From Sorangium cellulosum (GTDB lineage: Bacteria > Myxococcota_A > Polyangia > Polyangiales > Polyangiaceae), in NCBI RefSeq assembly GCF_001589285.1, contig NZ_JEMA01000581.1, forward strand, positions 1-41,925: 41,925 nt of DNA, read 5' to 3'. The translations under genes and the position numbers were made by a program. The notes under the pieces are model-generated. The model was not told where the DNA came from and did not search any database. It worked only from the letters and a program-made list of their open reading frames with translations. This document shows positions 1 to 8,555 of this stretch, one piece after another. Each line of letters starts with the position of its first letter. Positions within the stretch are counted from its first letter, which is position 1.

Positions 1-1
1 C

Positions 2-3000
2 GTGGCCCAGGGGGGCCAGCGCTGGACGGTGACGCCCGACCCTCAGGCGTCCGCGGCCGCGCCCGCCGCCGCGCCGGCCGCGCGCTGCGCGGGCCAGGGC
101 AGGACGAGCGCCTCGCCTGCGCCCGAGGAGCTCACCGCGATCGTGCGGCGCTCGCCGACCTCGTGGATGTTCGTCGGCGCCAGCGGGGCGATCTACGAGG
201 CCTCCTCGCCGCTCGGCCAGTTCACGCGCACGCTCGCGCCGCCCGAGCCGCTCGCGCAGGTCGCGGGCGCCGGCGGCGCGCTGCTCGGGGTGACCCGGGG
301 CGGCGGCGTGCTCCGCTGGCGCGAGGATCTCGGCTGGAAGCCGGTCCCGCTCGACGGCGCCGCGGGGCAGGGCGGCTCGCCGCCGCCGCGCGCGTTCGGC
401 GTCGCGATGGCCGAGGGGGGCCGGGCGCTCGCGCTCGCGCTGCCCGAGGCGCTGTTCGCGAGCGAGGACGGCGGCGCGACATGGTCGCGCGCGCCGCTCC
501 CGCCCATGGGCCTCTCGCGGGTTGGCGTCCTCGGCGGCGAGCTCCTCGCCGAGGGCCTCCTCGCGTCGGCGGCCTGGGATCCGCGGCGCGCGCCCGCGTT
601 CTCGCGCAGCGCCGCGGTGCTCCCGCGGGCCGACGTCGAGCTCGCCGTCGCGGCCCCGCGCGCCCCGTCCGCCTCCTCGGTGTGGCTCGGGCGGGCGGCG
701 ATGGCCGGCGATCGCTACCTCGAGGCGGTCCGGCCCGACGACGCCGGCGCGCCGTGGCGCTTCGCGAGCGGCCCCATCGAGGGCCCGCTCAGGGAGGCGC
801 CCCTGCCGGGCACGGGCGAGTGCGGGAGCATCAAGCTCGGCGCGAACGGCGCGAACGGCCGGCGCATCGTCGCAGTGTGCTCCGAGCCGGACGGCGACCG
901 CATCCTCGCGCGGGTGCTCCGCAGCGAGGACGGCGGCGGCACGTGGTCGCCCGCCGCCACGCTGGAGACGCTGGACATCGACCAGGTCGGCGTCGCGGTG
1001 GCGCCCGAGGGCGCGGCGCTCCTGACCGGCGTCTGCAAGCCGAGCGAGGGCGCCGGCGGCTGCAAGCCGACAGCGCCGCTGCTCCTGACCCACGACGGCG
1101 CCCAGGACGACGCCCGGGCGACGGTCGCCCTCACGGCGGCCCCCACGCTCAGCGCCCCGGCCGCGCTGCCCGCGTTCTCGGCGGACGGGCGCTCCGCCTA
1201 CTTCCTCGGCTACCGCGGCAAGGACGAGCGCCTCGCGCTGTTCGTCTCGCACGACGGCGGCGAGACGTTCGCGCCGCGATCGCTCGACGCGACCGCCGCG
1301 ACGGCGCCGGCGCCGCCGGAAGAGGACGCCGAGGCCGAGGACGCCGAGGGCGGGTCGGGCGACGGCCCCTCGTCCGAGGGGCTCGAGATCGTCGAGGAGA
1401 GCGCGCTGCGCCCCGCGGACGACGGCGCCGTCGGCCTCCTGCTCTCGGATCGCGGCGCGCTCACGTACCTGACCGCCGACGAGGACGGCCGGGTGCTCAC
1501 GGTGGCGGCCCTGCCGGCCGAGGGCGCCGCGCTCTCCGGCTTCGGCCGGCGCGTCGTCGCGCTCGCGACCCGCGCCGCCCCGCGCGTCGGCGCGGAGGAC
1601 GTCGCGGTGCTCTGGGAATCGCTCGACGGCGGCGTGAGCTGGGCGGAGCTCCCGGAGATGCTGGCGCTCTCGCGCGAGCTCGCCCAGGCCCCGGTCGCGA
1701 TCGCGTGCGGCGCGAGCGGCTGCCTCTTCGGCGACGTGGCGACCCGCGTCGGCTGGGGCGGCCAGGCCGAGGGCGCGCCGCCGCGCGCCCCGGACCTCGC
1801 GCCGCGCGCCCAGCCGGCGGCGCGCACCCCCATCGTCTGCGAGACGCTGCCGTCCTCGAAGTGGACGCGCATCGACAACGTCGACTCGAGCGGCCTCGGC
1901 CTGCCCGACGCCGACGAGCTCCTGCGCGGCCGGTCGGTCTGGTCGCTGCTCACGCGCGCGCCGAGCGGCGCCGTCGACGTCGTCTCCGCGATGCTCCCCG
2001 AGTCGGGCGCCGGCGAGGCGCGCGTCGTCACGCGCTCGCTCCTGCCCGCTGTGCCTTCGGGGCTCGGCAGGGCGCGGGTCGCGACCAACCTCACCACGCA
2101 GATGGAAGGTTACGCCGCGGCCCGCGTGCGGCTCCCCGGCGGCGCGGCGAAGCCGGGCACGCCGATGCGCAACGTCGAGGTCGCCTGGGAGAACTGGATG
2201 GATGGCACCTCGGGGCGCGGCGTGATCCCCGACGCCGGCCCGTTCGAGCTCGGCGACGTGAAGGTCGTCCCGGACGCGGCGCGCCAGCCGTCGTCCGGCG
2301 CGCGCCCTCAGCCCGGCGCGTCCCCGCGCCGCGCGCCGCCGCCGCCGCCTCCCGAGGATTTCTTCGATCCCGCGCTCCTCTCCGTCTCCATGCGCGGGCT
2401 CTTCGTCCGCCCGCACTCCGGCAGCGCGCACTCGGCGCTCACGTTCTTCTACGAGCCCTCCGGCAGGCTCCAGCGCTTCGAGTTCCCGCCCTGGCCCGAG
2501 TCGGGCCCCCGCGGCAGCCTCGACGTGCGCGCCGACGCCGTCTTCGCGGACGGCCAGCCTGTCGGCGTGGGCATGGTCCGGCAGGCGTCGAACGGCCCGG
2601 TGACCACGATGCTGCTCGCGCATCGCCCGGCGCCGGCGTCCCCCGGCGGGGCCACCCCGCCGGATCCCGGCGCCGCGTGGGCGATCGACGCCGTAACCGT
2701 CGCGCCTCCGTCGGGGCGCGATCGCGTCGTGCACACCGACTGGACCTACGCCGGCAAATCGATCGGCGTCACGACGCTCGTCGCCGATCCAGGGCACGGG
2801 ACGGCGTGGGCGATCTTCCAGCCATTCCGCGGGGATGGAACGCTCGGCCCGGCGCAGTCGATGCCGACGCCGCTCGACCTCGGCGACGTGCCGCGCCCTT
2901 GCTCTGCCGCCGAGCGCGCCGCGACCCCGCGCCACGAGGCGCCGCTCTTCCTCGGGAGCGAGGCCCTGTTCCCGGGCACGCGCCACCCCGTCCTGGTCAC

Positions 3001-3307
3001 CGACGCCGCCGGCCCTTCTGGCGCGACCGAGGCGATGGTGCTCCTGACCTCGTCCTCGGTGCTCCACGGCACGCCTGCCGCGCCGTGCGTGGCAGGCTGG
3101 GAGGCGAGATCGATCGGGCGGGCTCCTCTCTCGGCGATTGTCCCGGGCGATCTCGCGCGCTCGTGGCTGTTCCGGGCCGCGTCGGGCTCGTCCTCGGCGA
3201 GCGGCGTGGCCGTCGAGGTGCGCCCGATGGCGTGCCGCTTCGATCCGGGCGCCAGGGTGCCAGAGGCGGTATGGAACGAGCCTGCCACCGCGCGCCCCGA
3301 CCGCTGA
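2..3307 (+). CDS. Large Asp-box (BNR) repeat protein, 5' end probably outside window
   Basis: The frame is open from the first bases to a TGA at 3305-3307 (1101 residues). No signal peptide or ribosome site is visible at the edge, so the true start is probably upstream. Four Asp-box (BNR) motifs of the form S-x-D-G-G-x-x-W/F are seen near residues 154 (SEDGGATW), 308 (SEDGGGTW), 416 (SHDGGETF) and 541 (SLDGGVSW). Such motifs sit on the blades of sialidase-like or VPS10-like beta-propellers, so one or two propellers are likely. An acidic linker lies near residues 438-456 and a Pro-rich stretch near 765-785; the last 300 residues look like another beta-rich domain. No sialidase catalytic set was identified, so the enzyme activity is unknown. 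Related myxobacterial proteins are usually exported, which would fit a surface or periplasmic role, but that is inference. Confidence 0.8.
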   Translation: MAQGGQRWTVTPDPQASAAAPAAAPAARCAGQGRTSASPAPEELTAIVRRSPTSWMFVGASGAIYEASSPLGQFTRTLAPPEPLAQVAGAGGALLGVTRGGGVLRWREDLGWKPVPLDGAAGQGGSPPPRAFGVAMAEGGRALALALPEALFASEDGGATWSRAPLPPMGLSRVGVLGGELLAEGLLASAAWDPRRAPAFSRSAAVLPRADVELAVAAPRAPSASSVWLGRAAMAGDRYLEAVRPDDAGAPWRFASGPIEGPLREAPLPGTGECGSIKLGANGANGRRIVAVCSEPDGDRILARVLRSEDGGGTWSPAATLETLDIDQVGVAVAPEGAALLTGVCKPSEGAGGCKPTAPLLLTHDGAQDDARATVALTAAPTLSAPAALPAFSADGRSAYFLGYRGKDERLALFVSHDGGETFAPRSLDATAATAPAPPEEDAEAEDAEGGSGDGPSSEGLEIVEESALRPADDGAVGLLLSDRGALTYLTADEDGRVLTVAALPAEGAALSGFGRRVVALATRAAPRVGAEDVAVLWESLDGGVSWAELPEMLALSRELAQAPVAIACGASGCLFGDVATRVGWGGQAEGAPPRAPDLAPRAQPAARTPIVCETLPSSKWTRIDNVDSSGLGLPDADELLRGRSVWSLLTRAPSGAVDVVSAMLPESGAGEARVVTRSLLPAVPSGLGRARVATNLTTQMEGYAAARVRLPGGAAKPGTPMRNVEVAWENWMDGTSGRGVIPDAGPFELGDVKVVPDAARQPSSGARPQPGASPRRAPPPPPPEDFFDPALLSVSMRGLFVRPHSGSAHSALTFFYEPSGRLQRFEFPPWPESGPRGSLDVRADAVFADGQPVGVGMVRQASNGPVTTMLLAHRPAPASPGGATPPDPGAAWAIDAVTVAPPSGRDRVVHTDWTYAGKSIGVTTLVADPGHGTAWAIFQPFRGDGTLGPAQSMPTPLDLGDVPRPCSAAERAATPRHEAPLFLGSEALFPGTRHPVLVTDAAGPSGATEAMVLLTSSSVLHGTPAAPCVAGWEARSIGRAPLSAIVPGDLARSWLFRAASGSSSASGVAVEVRPMACRFDPGARVPEAVWNEPATARPDR

Positions 3308-3315
3308 GCGGTCGG
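3297..3315 (+). repeat. Perfect hairpin with the stop codon in its loop
   Basis: CCGACCGC (3297-3304) pairs with GCGGTCGG (3308-3315), an 8-bp all-matching stem whose three-base loop is the TGA stop codon of the Asp-box gene. No T-run follows, so it is not a textbook intrinsic terminator. The core GAGCGGTC recurs at 3333-3340 and, inverted, near 3392-3399. Confidence 0.5.
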
Positions 3316-3427
3316 CGGTGATGGGGCCGCAGAGCGGTCGAGCCGATGAGCATGGCGCGGAGCTGTCGATGCGGCGCTCGGCCGCAGACCGCTCCGACGT
3401 GATGAATGAAATGCAGCAGATGGTGCG

Positions 3428-3532
3428 ATGAAACAATCCCGGATCCGAGCTCGCGGTAAGCTTCCAACGGCCCTCGTTTGTGCCGCGGTGCTTGCGTTCG
3501 TGGTCTTCACGGCGATAGCCTCGCCTGCCTGA
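3428..3532 (+). CDS. Possible 34-residue single-span membrane peptide upstream of pssA
   Basis: ATG at 3428 opens a short frame closing with TGA at 3530-3532. The product has a basic start (Lys2, Arg5, Arg7, Arg9, Lys11) followed by one hydrophobic segment over residues 12-32, the layout of a small inner-membrane peptide or a bare signal anchor. Its stop is directly followed by the AAGGGAGG ribosome site of pssA, so its translation would run into that of pssA. The start overlaps (ATGA) the stop of another short frame, 3320-3431, that looks less protein-like. Third-position G+C is clearly lower than in the flanking genes and there is no strong ribosome site, so this could also be leader sequence of pssA. 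I do not recognise the peptide. Confidence 0.3.
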   Translation: MKQSRIRARGKLPTALVCAAVLAFVVFTAIASPA

Positions 3533-3544
3533 AAGGGAGGCGGC

Positions 3545-4363
3545 ATGATCCGGAAGCGACGGCGGTTCGAGCTCAGGAAGACGCTGTTCCTGCTTCCGAA
3601 CCTGATCACGCTCTCATCGATATTCTGCGGCTTTGACTCGATCCGGCGCTCGGCGACAGCGCAGTCGGAGGACGATTTCTACCGCGCCGCGCTGCTGATC
3701 GTCTTCGCGATGTTCTTTGACACGCTCGACGGGCGCGTCGCGCGGATGACGAAGACCCAGAGCGCCTTCGGCCTGCAGATCGACTCGCTGGCCGACATCG
3801 TCTCGTTCGGCGTGGCGCCGTCGATGCTCGTGTACCAGTGGACGCTGCACCGCTTCGACCTCGCGGGGCTGCTCGTCTCGTTCTTCTTCACCGCGTGCGG
3901 CGCGGTCCGGCTGGCTCGCTTCAACGTCCTCTCGATGGGCGAGGCGGGCAAGCCCACGAAGCCGTCCAAGTACATCGTCGGCCTGCCGATCCCGGGCGCG
4001 GCGGGGATCCTTGTGTCGATCGTTGTCGCGAACCACGCCGCCGCCGGCGCGATCGGCGGCGAGCGCTACGCGTCGGCGATCCTCGCGACCACGACGATCC
4101 TGTCGCTGCTGATGGTCTCGACCATCCGGTTCCGCTCGTTCAAGGATCTCCGCCTCAACGTCCGGACGGTGCTCTTCGTCGCGTTCGCGGTCGGGTCGAG
4201 CGCGGTGATCTCGACGCAGCTCCAGCCGGCGTTCGTGCTCGTGTGGCTGCTCGGCTTCTACGTGCTGCTCGGGATCTTCGAGTCGCTCTGGCACCTGCCG
4301 GCGCGCCTCCGCGGCCTGCCGCGGGACTCGGCGCCTCCGCCCAGGGTGCCCCCGGCGGCCTGA
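3545..4363 (+). CDS. pssA: CDP-diacylglycerol-serine O-phosphatidyltransferase
   Basis: This integral membrane enzyme makes phosphatidylserine from CDP-diacylglycerol and serine, the step before phosphatidylethanolamine. The 272-residue protein has the full CDP-alcohol phosphatidyltransferase signature: Asp59-x2-Asp62-Gly63-x2-Ala66-Arg67, then Gly76, Asp80 and Asp84, the metal- and CDP-binding set. The start fits the family (basic N-terminus, then LLPNLITLSSIFCG, typical of the type II/Bacillus-like PssA rather than the soluble E. coli enzyme). Several hydrophobic spans follow. AAGGGAGG at 3533-3540 is a strong ribosome site for the ATG at 3545. No decarboxylase (psd) gene lies next to it in this window. 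PgsA-type synthase is the alternative, but the N-terminal LPNLIT...CG pattern favours PssA. Confidence 0.9.
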   Translation: MIRKRRRFELRKTLFLLPNLITLSSIFCGFDSIRRSATAQSEDDFYRAALLIVFAMFFDTLDGRVARMTKTQSAFGLQIDSLADIVSFGVAPSMLVYQWTLHRFDLAGLLVSFFFTACGAVRLARFNVLSMGEAGKPTKPSKYIVGLPIPGAAGILVSIVVANHAAAGAIGGERYASAILATTTILSLLMVSTIRFRSFKDLRLNVRTVLFVAFAVGSSAVISTQLQPAFVLVWLLGFYVLLGIFESLWHLPARLRGLPRDSAPPPRVPPAA

Positions 4364-4419
4364 CGCCCGTCTTCTCCGGCCCGCCCGTCGCCGTCCCACC
4401 GCTCGGGCCTGTTTTTGAG

Positions 4420-4425
4420 TAGACT
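4420..4425 (+). promoter_or_regulatory. Candidate -10 box close to start codon
   Basis: TAGACT (four of six matches to TATAAT) lies 7 bases before the ATG at 4433 and no Shine-Dalgarno sequence is present. If used, the message would begin at or next to the start codon. No clear -35 box is seen. Confidence 0.25.
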
Positions 4426-4432
4426 GGGCGCG

Positions 4433-4834
4433 ATGAAGAACCGCGTGTTCTTTCCGCAGGCCGCGCTCGACGACTGGATCGCGAGCGACCGCGTCGATCT
4501 GAACAACGACGAGCTTCTGATCAAGACCGAGGGGCGCCGCTACAAGATCATCGAGGCGATCCGCGTGCTGCGCGAGGTGACCGGCTCGGCCGACATCCAC
4601 GAGGTCCTCGGCAGGGTCAAGACGCGCGCCTTCCTCCGGGAGCTCGGCGCGGAGATCCTCGAGGGCTCCATGATCATCGGCGACAACGCCTACGACGTGA
4701 TCCCGGGGTTCATCGGCGCGCCGGTGGGCACGTTCGCCGAGCACCGCAAGGCCGCGCCGGCGGCGACCGCGACCAACAGCAGCCTGACCACCGACGAGGA
4801 GCTCCTCGCCGCGTTCCTGACGAGCGACATGTAG
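4433..4834 (+). CDS. Unknown protein, 133 residues
   Basis: A well-behaved frame with strong G/C third positions. I chose ATG 4433 (MKNRVFFPQ) over a TTG at 4415 because the latter overlaps a -10-like box and adds only six residues. The protein is soluble, without a signal peptide or membrane span; residues 1-105 are mixed alpha/beta with a stretch EGRRYKIIEAIRVLREV that looks like an amphipathic helix, and the last 30 residues are Ala/Thr-rich and probably disordered before a short acidic helix. I do not recognise a family. It reads in the same direction as pssA and the haem genes but has its own upstream gap of 69 bases, so it may be a separate transcript. Confidence 0.75.
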   Translation: MKNRVFFPQAALDDWIASDRVDLNNDELLIKTEGRRYKIIEAIRVLREVTGSADIHEVLGRVKTRAFLRELGAEILEGSMIIGDNAYDVIPGFIGAPVGTFAEHRKAAPAATATNSSLTTDEELLAAFLTSDM

Positions 4835-5008
4835 CCGTGTCGCATCGCGCCGCGGCGGCGCCGCTGCTGGAGCAGCGCCGGCGGAAGCGACGCGCTGACA
4901 GCGGGAGCTCCGGGGCGCTCGGCCTGGCTCTTCTGTGCAGTCGGGCCCGTTCTTACGAGAGTACGCCTCCGCCTCTGCGGCCGGCGGGCCATCCCCGGTG
5001 AGGCAGGC

Positions 5009-5014
5009 TATAAC
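5009..5014 (+). promoter_or_regulatory. Candidate -10 box for hemX-like/hemA/hemC
   Basis: TATAAC matches the -10 consensus at five of six positions and ends 7 bases before the ATG at 5022. The intervening bases are GGGGGCC, with no usable Shine-Dalgarno spacing. It may be the promoter for a leaderless message of the haem block. Confidence 0.35.
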
Positions 5015-5021
5015 GGGGGCC

Positions 5022-5927
5022 ATGCCCGAGGTCCTCTCCGGGATCAGCTTTGTGCTCGCGCTGCTGTTCTACGGCGTCGCGAGCGCCCTCTTCTTCATCG
5101 ACGTCGCCGGCAGCCGCTCGCGGCTCCCCTCCGCGACCGATCTCGCTGGGCTCGGCGCGGGGTCGCACCACCATGATCCCGCGGCGCGGCCGAGCGCCGC
5201 GGCCGCGCCTCCCTCGCGGCACGCGCCCCTGCTGCTCGGCCTCGGCGCCCTCGGGCACGCGACCTACGTCACGTTCGCCAGCTTCGTCGCGCGGGTCTGC
5301 CCGGTCCATTCCGTTCACTTCATGCTCTCGGTCGCGTCCCTCCTCGCGATCGCCGTCTACCTCGTCGCCCGCCGTCGCTTCCGCATCGACGCGCTCGGGC
5401 TGCTCATCGGGCCGCTCGGGCTCGCCTTCCTGCTCGGCACCTTCTTCCTCGGAAAGCCGCACCCGGAGCCGAAGCTCAGCCCGCTGTTCATCGCGGCCCA
5501 CGTCATGGCGAACCTGCTCGGCATCGCCCTCTTCCTGCTCGCCGGCGCCTCCGCCGCGCTCTACCTCGTCCAGGAGAAGCGGCTCAAGAAGAAGCGGCAC
5601 GTCGAGCGCATGGGCAGCCTCCCGCCGCTCGACACCCTCGACCGCGCCGTCCACCGCTTCCTGATCGCCGGCTTCCCCTTGCTGACGCTCGGCATCGTCA
5701 CGGGCACGTACTGGGCGCACCAGCTCGAGATGGGCAACACCGAGGAGGTGATGCGCGCCATCTTCGGCTACGCCACCTGGCTCCTCATCGCGCTCGTGTT
5801 GCTCCTGCGCGCCGCCGCGGGCTGGCGCGGCCGGCGCGCGGCGTACGGCACCATCGCGGGGCTCGCCTGCGCCGCGGCGGTGCTCGTCATCTATCTCGTC
5901 CGCCCCGCCGCGGGGCTCGGAGGCTAG
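5022..5927 (+). CDS. HemX/CcsA-family polytopic membrane protein
   Basis: The 301-residue protein has about eight hydrophobic spans. The layout and the position immediately before hemA match the HemX/CcsA (cytochrome c assembly, CcmC-like) family. HemX proteins influence glutamyl-tRNA reductase level in Bacillus, whereas CcsA relatives handle haem. The tryptophan-rich WWD motif of true haem-handling CcmC/CcsA proteins is not evident here, which favours HemX. Conserved-looking histidines occur in spans (GHATYVTF, IAAHVMANLLG, VHRFLIAGFP). A His-rich loop (GSHHHD) follows the first span. I start at ATG 5022 because the alternative at 4935 adds 29 unlikely residues. The gene ends 6 bases before hemA, so the two are probably co-transcribed. 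Confidence 0.75.
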   Translation: MPEVLSGISFVLALLFYGVASALFFIDVAGSRSRLPSATDLAGLGAGSHHHDPAARPSAAAAPPSRHAPLLLGLGALGHATYVTFASFVARVCPVHSVHFMLSVASLLAIAVYLVARRRFRIDALGLLIGPLGLAFLLGTFFLGKPHPEPKLSPLFIAAHVMANLLGIALFLLAGASAALYLVQEKRLKKKRHVERMGSLPPLDTLDRAVHRFLIAGFPLLTLGIVTGTYWAHQLEMGNTEEVMRAIFGYATWLLIALVLLLRAAAGWRGRRAAYGTIAGLACAAAVLVIYLVRPAAGLGG

Positions 5928-5933
5928 GGGCAG

Positions 5934-7541
5934 TTGATCTTCGTCGGGCTCTCCCACAAGACCGCGCCCATCGAGGTGCGCGAGCGGCTCGCGATCGGGC
6001 GGAGCCAGCTCCCTGAGGTGCTCGCGCGCCTCACCGCCCACCCCGCCATCGCGGAGGCGCTCGTGCTGTCCACGTGCAACCGCGTCGAGGTCTACGCCTC
6101 ACCGCGTCGGCCGGCGTCGGGCCTCCCCCGCGTCGGGGGCGCGCCGATGTCGCCGCCGTCGCTCGATGACGAGCTCTCGCTCGACAACGAGGCGCTCCGC
6201 GCCGCCGTCTCGGTCCTCGTCGGCGTCGGCGGGGACGCCGTCCGCGGCCACCTCGCCGGCCGGGTCGGCAGCGATGCCGTCGTCCACCTCTTCCGCGTCG
6301 CCGCCTCGCTCGACTCGATGGTCGTCGGCGAGCCGCAGATCCTCGGCCAGATGAAGGAGGCCATCGAGATCGCCCGCGGCGCGAAGACCCTCGGCGCCCG
6401 GCTCGGCCGCGCCGCCCACCGCGCGATCAAGGTCGGCAAGCGCGTGCGCACCGAGACGGCGATCGGCGCCGGCCAGGTCTCGGTCTCCAGCGTCGCCATC
6501 GATCTCGCCCGCCAGATCTTCACGGATCTCGCCGGCCGCACGGCGCTCCTCATCGGCGCCGGCGAGATGGCCGAGGCCGCCTCGAAGCTCCTCGTCCGCG
6601 CCGGCGCCCGCCTCGTCGTCGTCAACCGGAGCCCGGAGCGCGCCGCCGCGCTCGCCCGCGAGGTCGGCGGCGAGCCCCGCCCCTGGGCCGAGCTCGAGCG
6701 CGCCGTTGTCGACGCCGACATCGTCGTCTCGTCGACCTCGAGCCCGAGCTACGTGGTCACGCTCGATCTCGTCCGCCGGGCCCGCAAGGCCAGGAGGGGC
6801 AGGAGCCTCTTCCTCATCGACATCGCGGTCCCGCGCGACATCGACCCGGCCGTCAACAAGCTCGACAACGTCTATCTGTACGACGTCGACGACCTCTCGC
6901 AGATCGTGGCGCAGTCCGTCGAGGGGCGCGCCGCCGAGGCGGCGCGGGCCGAGGCGATCGTCGTGGACGAGGCGCAGGCGTTCGAGGCGTGGACGCTCGA
7001 GCGCGCCCTGACGCCCACGATCGTCGGCCTGCGGTCCCGCACGCGCTCGATCCTCGCCGCCGAGGTCGAGCGCAGCCTCTCCGGCAAGCTCCGGCACCTC
7101 GGCCCGGCCGAGCGCCAGGCGCTCGCGCTCATGATCGACGCCGCCACGAACAAGCTGCTCCACGTGCCCACCACCCGCCTCCGCGCGATGGCCGGCGATC
7201 CCCGCGTCGCCGAGCACGTCGACTCGCTCCGGGAGCTGTTCGACATCGACGACGCCCTGATCGACAGCGGCGTCACCCGGGCGCTCGCCGAGGGGGAGCT
7301 GCGCGACGCCGCGGACGATCGGCGCACGCCGGTGTCCGCCCGCGGGGCGGAGCCGCCCGCCTCCGGCGACCGCAGCGGCGACCCCGCGCTCCGGCAGGCC
7401 GGGCCGCGCCCCCACGCCGCGGAGGACAACGGCCACTATGCCCGGCCGTCGGGCGCGCGTCCCCAGCCCGCCGAGGCCAGCGTCCTGGCCGTCGCGAATC
7501 CATCGGCGGCCGTGAGCGCGGCTGGGTTAAAAGGAGCGTGA
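5934..7541 (+). CDS. hemA: Glutamyl-tRNA reductase
   Basis: HemA reduces glutamyl-tRNA(Glu) to glutamate-1-semialdehyde with NADPH, the first committed step of the C5 haem pathway. The N-terminus FVGLSHKTAPIEVRERLA and the catalytic cysteine in LSTCNRVEVY (Cys48) are diagnostic. A Rossmann NADPH motif (LLIGAGEMAEAA) lies near residue 204, followed by DIAVPRDIDP and the long C-terminal dimerisation helix. The start is a TTG at 5934 with GGGG just upstream; no other in-frame start preserves FVGLSHKT. Two oddities: about 35 extra residues after Tyr54, and roughly 100 low-complexity residues beyond the normal C-terminus (535 residues against the usual 410-430). The gene lies between the HemX-like gene (6-base gap) and hemC (5-base gap). 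Confidence 0.95.
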   Translation: MIFVGLSHKTAPIEVRERLAIGRSQLPEVLARLTAHPAIAEALVLSTCNRVEVYASPRRPASGLPRVGGAPMSPPSLDDELSLDNEALRAAVSVLVGVGGDAVRGHLAGRVGSDAVVHLFRVAASLDSMVVGEPQILGQMKEAIEIARGAKTLGARLGRAAHRAIKVGKRVRTETAIGAGQVSVSSVAIDLARQIFTDLAGRTALLIGAGEMAEAASKLLVRAGARLVVVNRSPERAAALAREVGGEPRPWAELERAVVDADIVVSSTSSPSYVVTLDLVRRARKARRGRSLFLIDIAVPRDIDPAVNKLDNVYLYDVDDLSQIVAQSVEGRAAEAARAEAIVVDEAQAFEAWTLERALTPTIVGLRSRTRSILAAEVERSLSGKLRHLGPAERQALALMIDAATNKLLHVPTTRLRAMAGDPRVAEHVDSLRELFDIDDALIDSGVTRALAEGELRDAADDRRTPVSARGAEPPASGDRSGDPALRQAGPRPHAAEDNGHYARPSGARPQPAEASVLAVANPSAAVSAAGLKGA

Positions 7542-7546
7542 CCTAC

Positions 7547-8443
7547 ATGGAGCTCACCCTCGCCACGCGCCGATCGGCGCTCGCCCTCGCCCAGTCCCGC
7601 GCCTTCGCACGCTCTCTCGAGGCGGCGGTGCCCGGCCTCACCCTCCGCGAGCTCGAGGTGGTGACCTCGGGCGACAGGACCCAGGATCGATCGCTCCAGG
7701 ACATCGGCGGCAAGGGGCTGTTCATCAAGGAGCTCGAGGAGGCGCTGCTGGATCGGCGCGCCGACTTCGCGGTCCACTCGATCAAGGACGTCCCCGCCGA
7801 GATCGCCCGGGCGCTGTGCCTCGCGTGCATCCCCGCGCGGGAGGATCCGCGCGACGTGCTCGTCACCCGGAGCGGCGCCCCGCTCGCGGAGCTGCCGGCG
7901 GGGGCCCGGGTGGGCACGTCGAGCCTCCGCCGCGCTGTCGCGCTGCGCGAGGCGCGCCCGGACCTCCAGATCGAGCCGGTCCGCGGCAACGTCGACACCC
8001 GGCTCCGCAAGGTGGTCGACGGCGCTTTCGACGCCATCGTGCTGGCGCTCGCCGGCCTGAAGCGGCTCGGCCTCGCGGACCGCGCCACGGAGGTGCTGTC
8101 GCCCGAGGTGTCGCTGCCGGCGATCGGCCAGGGCGCGCTCGGCATCGAGTGCCGCACGGACGACAGCGCCGTGCGCGACGTCCTGGCGGCGCTCGCGGAC
8201 CGCGAGACAACGACCTGCGTCACGGCGGAGCGCGCCGTGATGGCCGCCGTGGAAGGCAGCTGCCGGACCCCGGTGGCCGCCTACGCGGTGCGAGACGGCG
8301 ACGCGCTCTGGCTGCGCGCGTTCCTCGCCGACCCCGACGGCTCCCGGCTGCGGCGGGCAGAGCGTCGCGTCGCGTGGCCCGGCGACCTGCGCGAGGCAGC
8401 GCGCCTCGGCGAGGACCTCGGGGCGGAGCTCAAGCAGGGCTGA
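7547..8443 (+). CDS. hemC: Hydroxymethylbilane synthase (porphobilinogen deaminase)
   Basis: HemC condenses four porphobilinogen units to hydroxymethylbilane. The product of 298 residues begins ELTLATRRSALALAQS, has the phosphate/substrate-binding HSIKDVP and GTSSLRR motifs, and Cys239 in VEGSCRTPVA, which carries the dipyrromethane cofactor. The frame is open well upstream in the hemA coding region, but the family N-terminus fixes the start at ATG 7547, preceded by AAGGAG at 7530-7535, which lies inside the end of hemA. The 5-base gap from the hemA stop implies translational coupling. hemD (uroporphyrinogen III synthase) does not follow here. Confidence 0.95.
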   Translation: MELTLATRRSALALAQSRAFARSLEAAVPGLTLRELEVVTSGDRTQDRSLQDIGGKGLFIKELEEALLDRRADFAVHSIKDVPAEIARALCLACIPAREDPRDVLVTRSGAPLAELPAGARVGTSSLRRAVALREARPDLQIEPVRGNVDTRLRKVVDGAFDAIVLALAGLKRLGLADRATEVLSPEVSLPAIGQGALGIECRTDDSAVRDVLAALADRETTTCVTAERAVMAAVEGSCRTPVAAYAVRDGDALWLRAFLADPDGSRLRRAERRVAWPGDLREAARLGEDLGAELKQG

Positions 8444-8555
8444 GGCGCCCAGCCGAGCTCCGGAGCCCCGACCTCCGGAGCGCCCGGCGCTTTCCACGCC
8501 CGCGCGTCCGTGCGAGACGAGGGCCCGCCGGCGGTCTACCGCCGCCCAGCGCTCC

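Noticed and set aside
163-3321. Second long plus-strand frame within the Asp-box gene
   Set aside because: Extremely Arg-rich composition and no motif; the other frame has four Asp-boxes.
3320-3431. 36-residue frame upstream of the small membrane frame before pssA
   Set aside because: Charged, repeat-derived sequence (contains the GAGCGGTC copies), no ribosome site; probably leader sequence.
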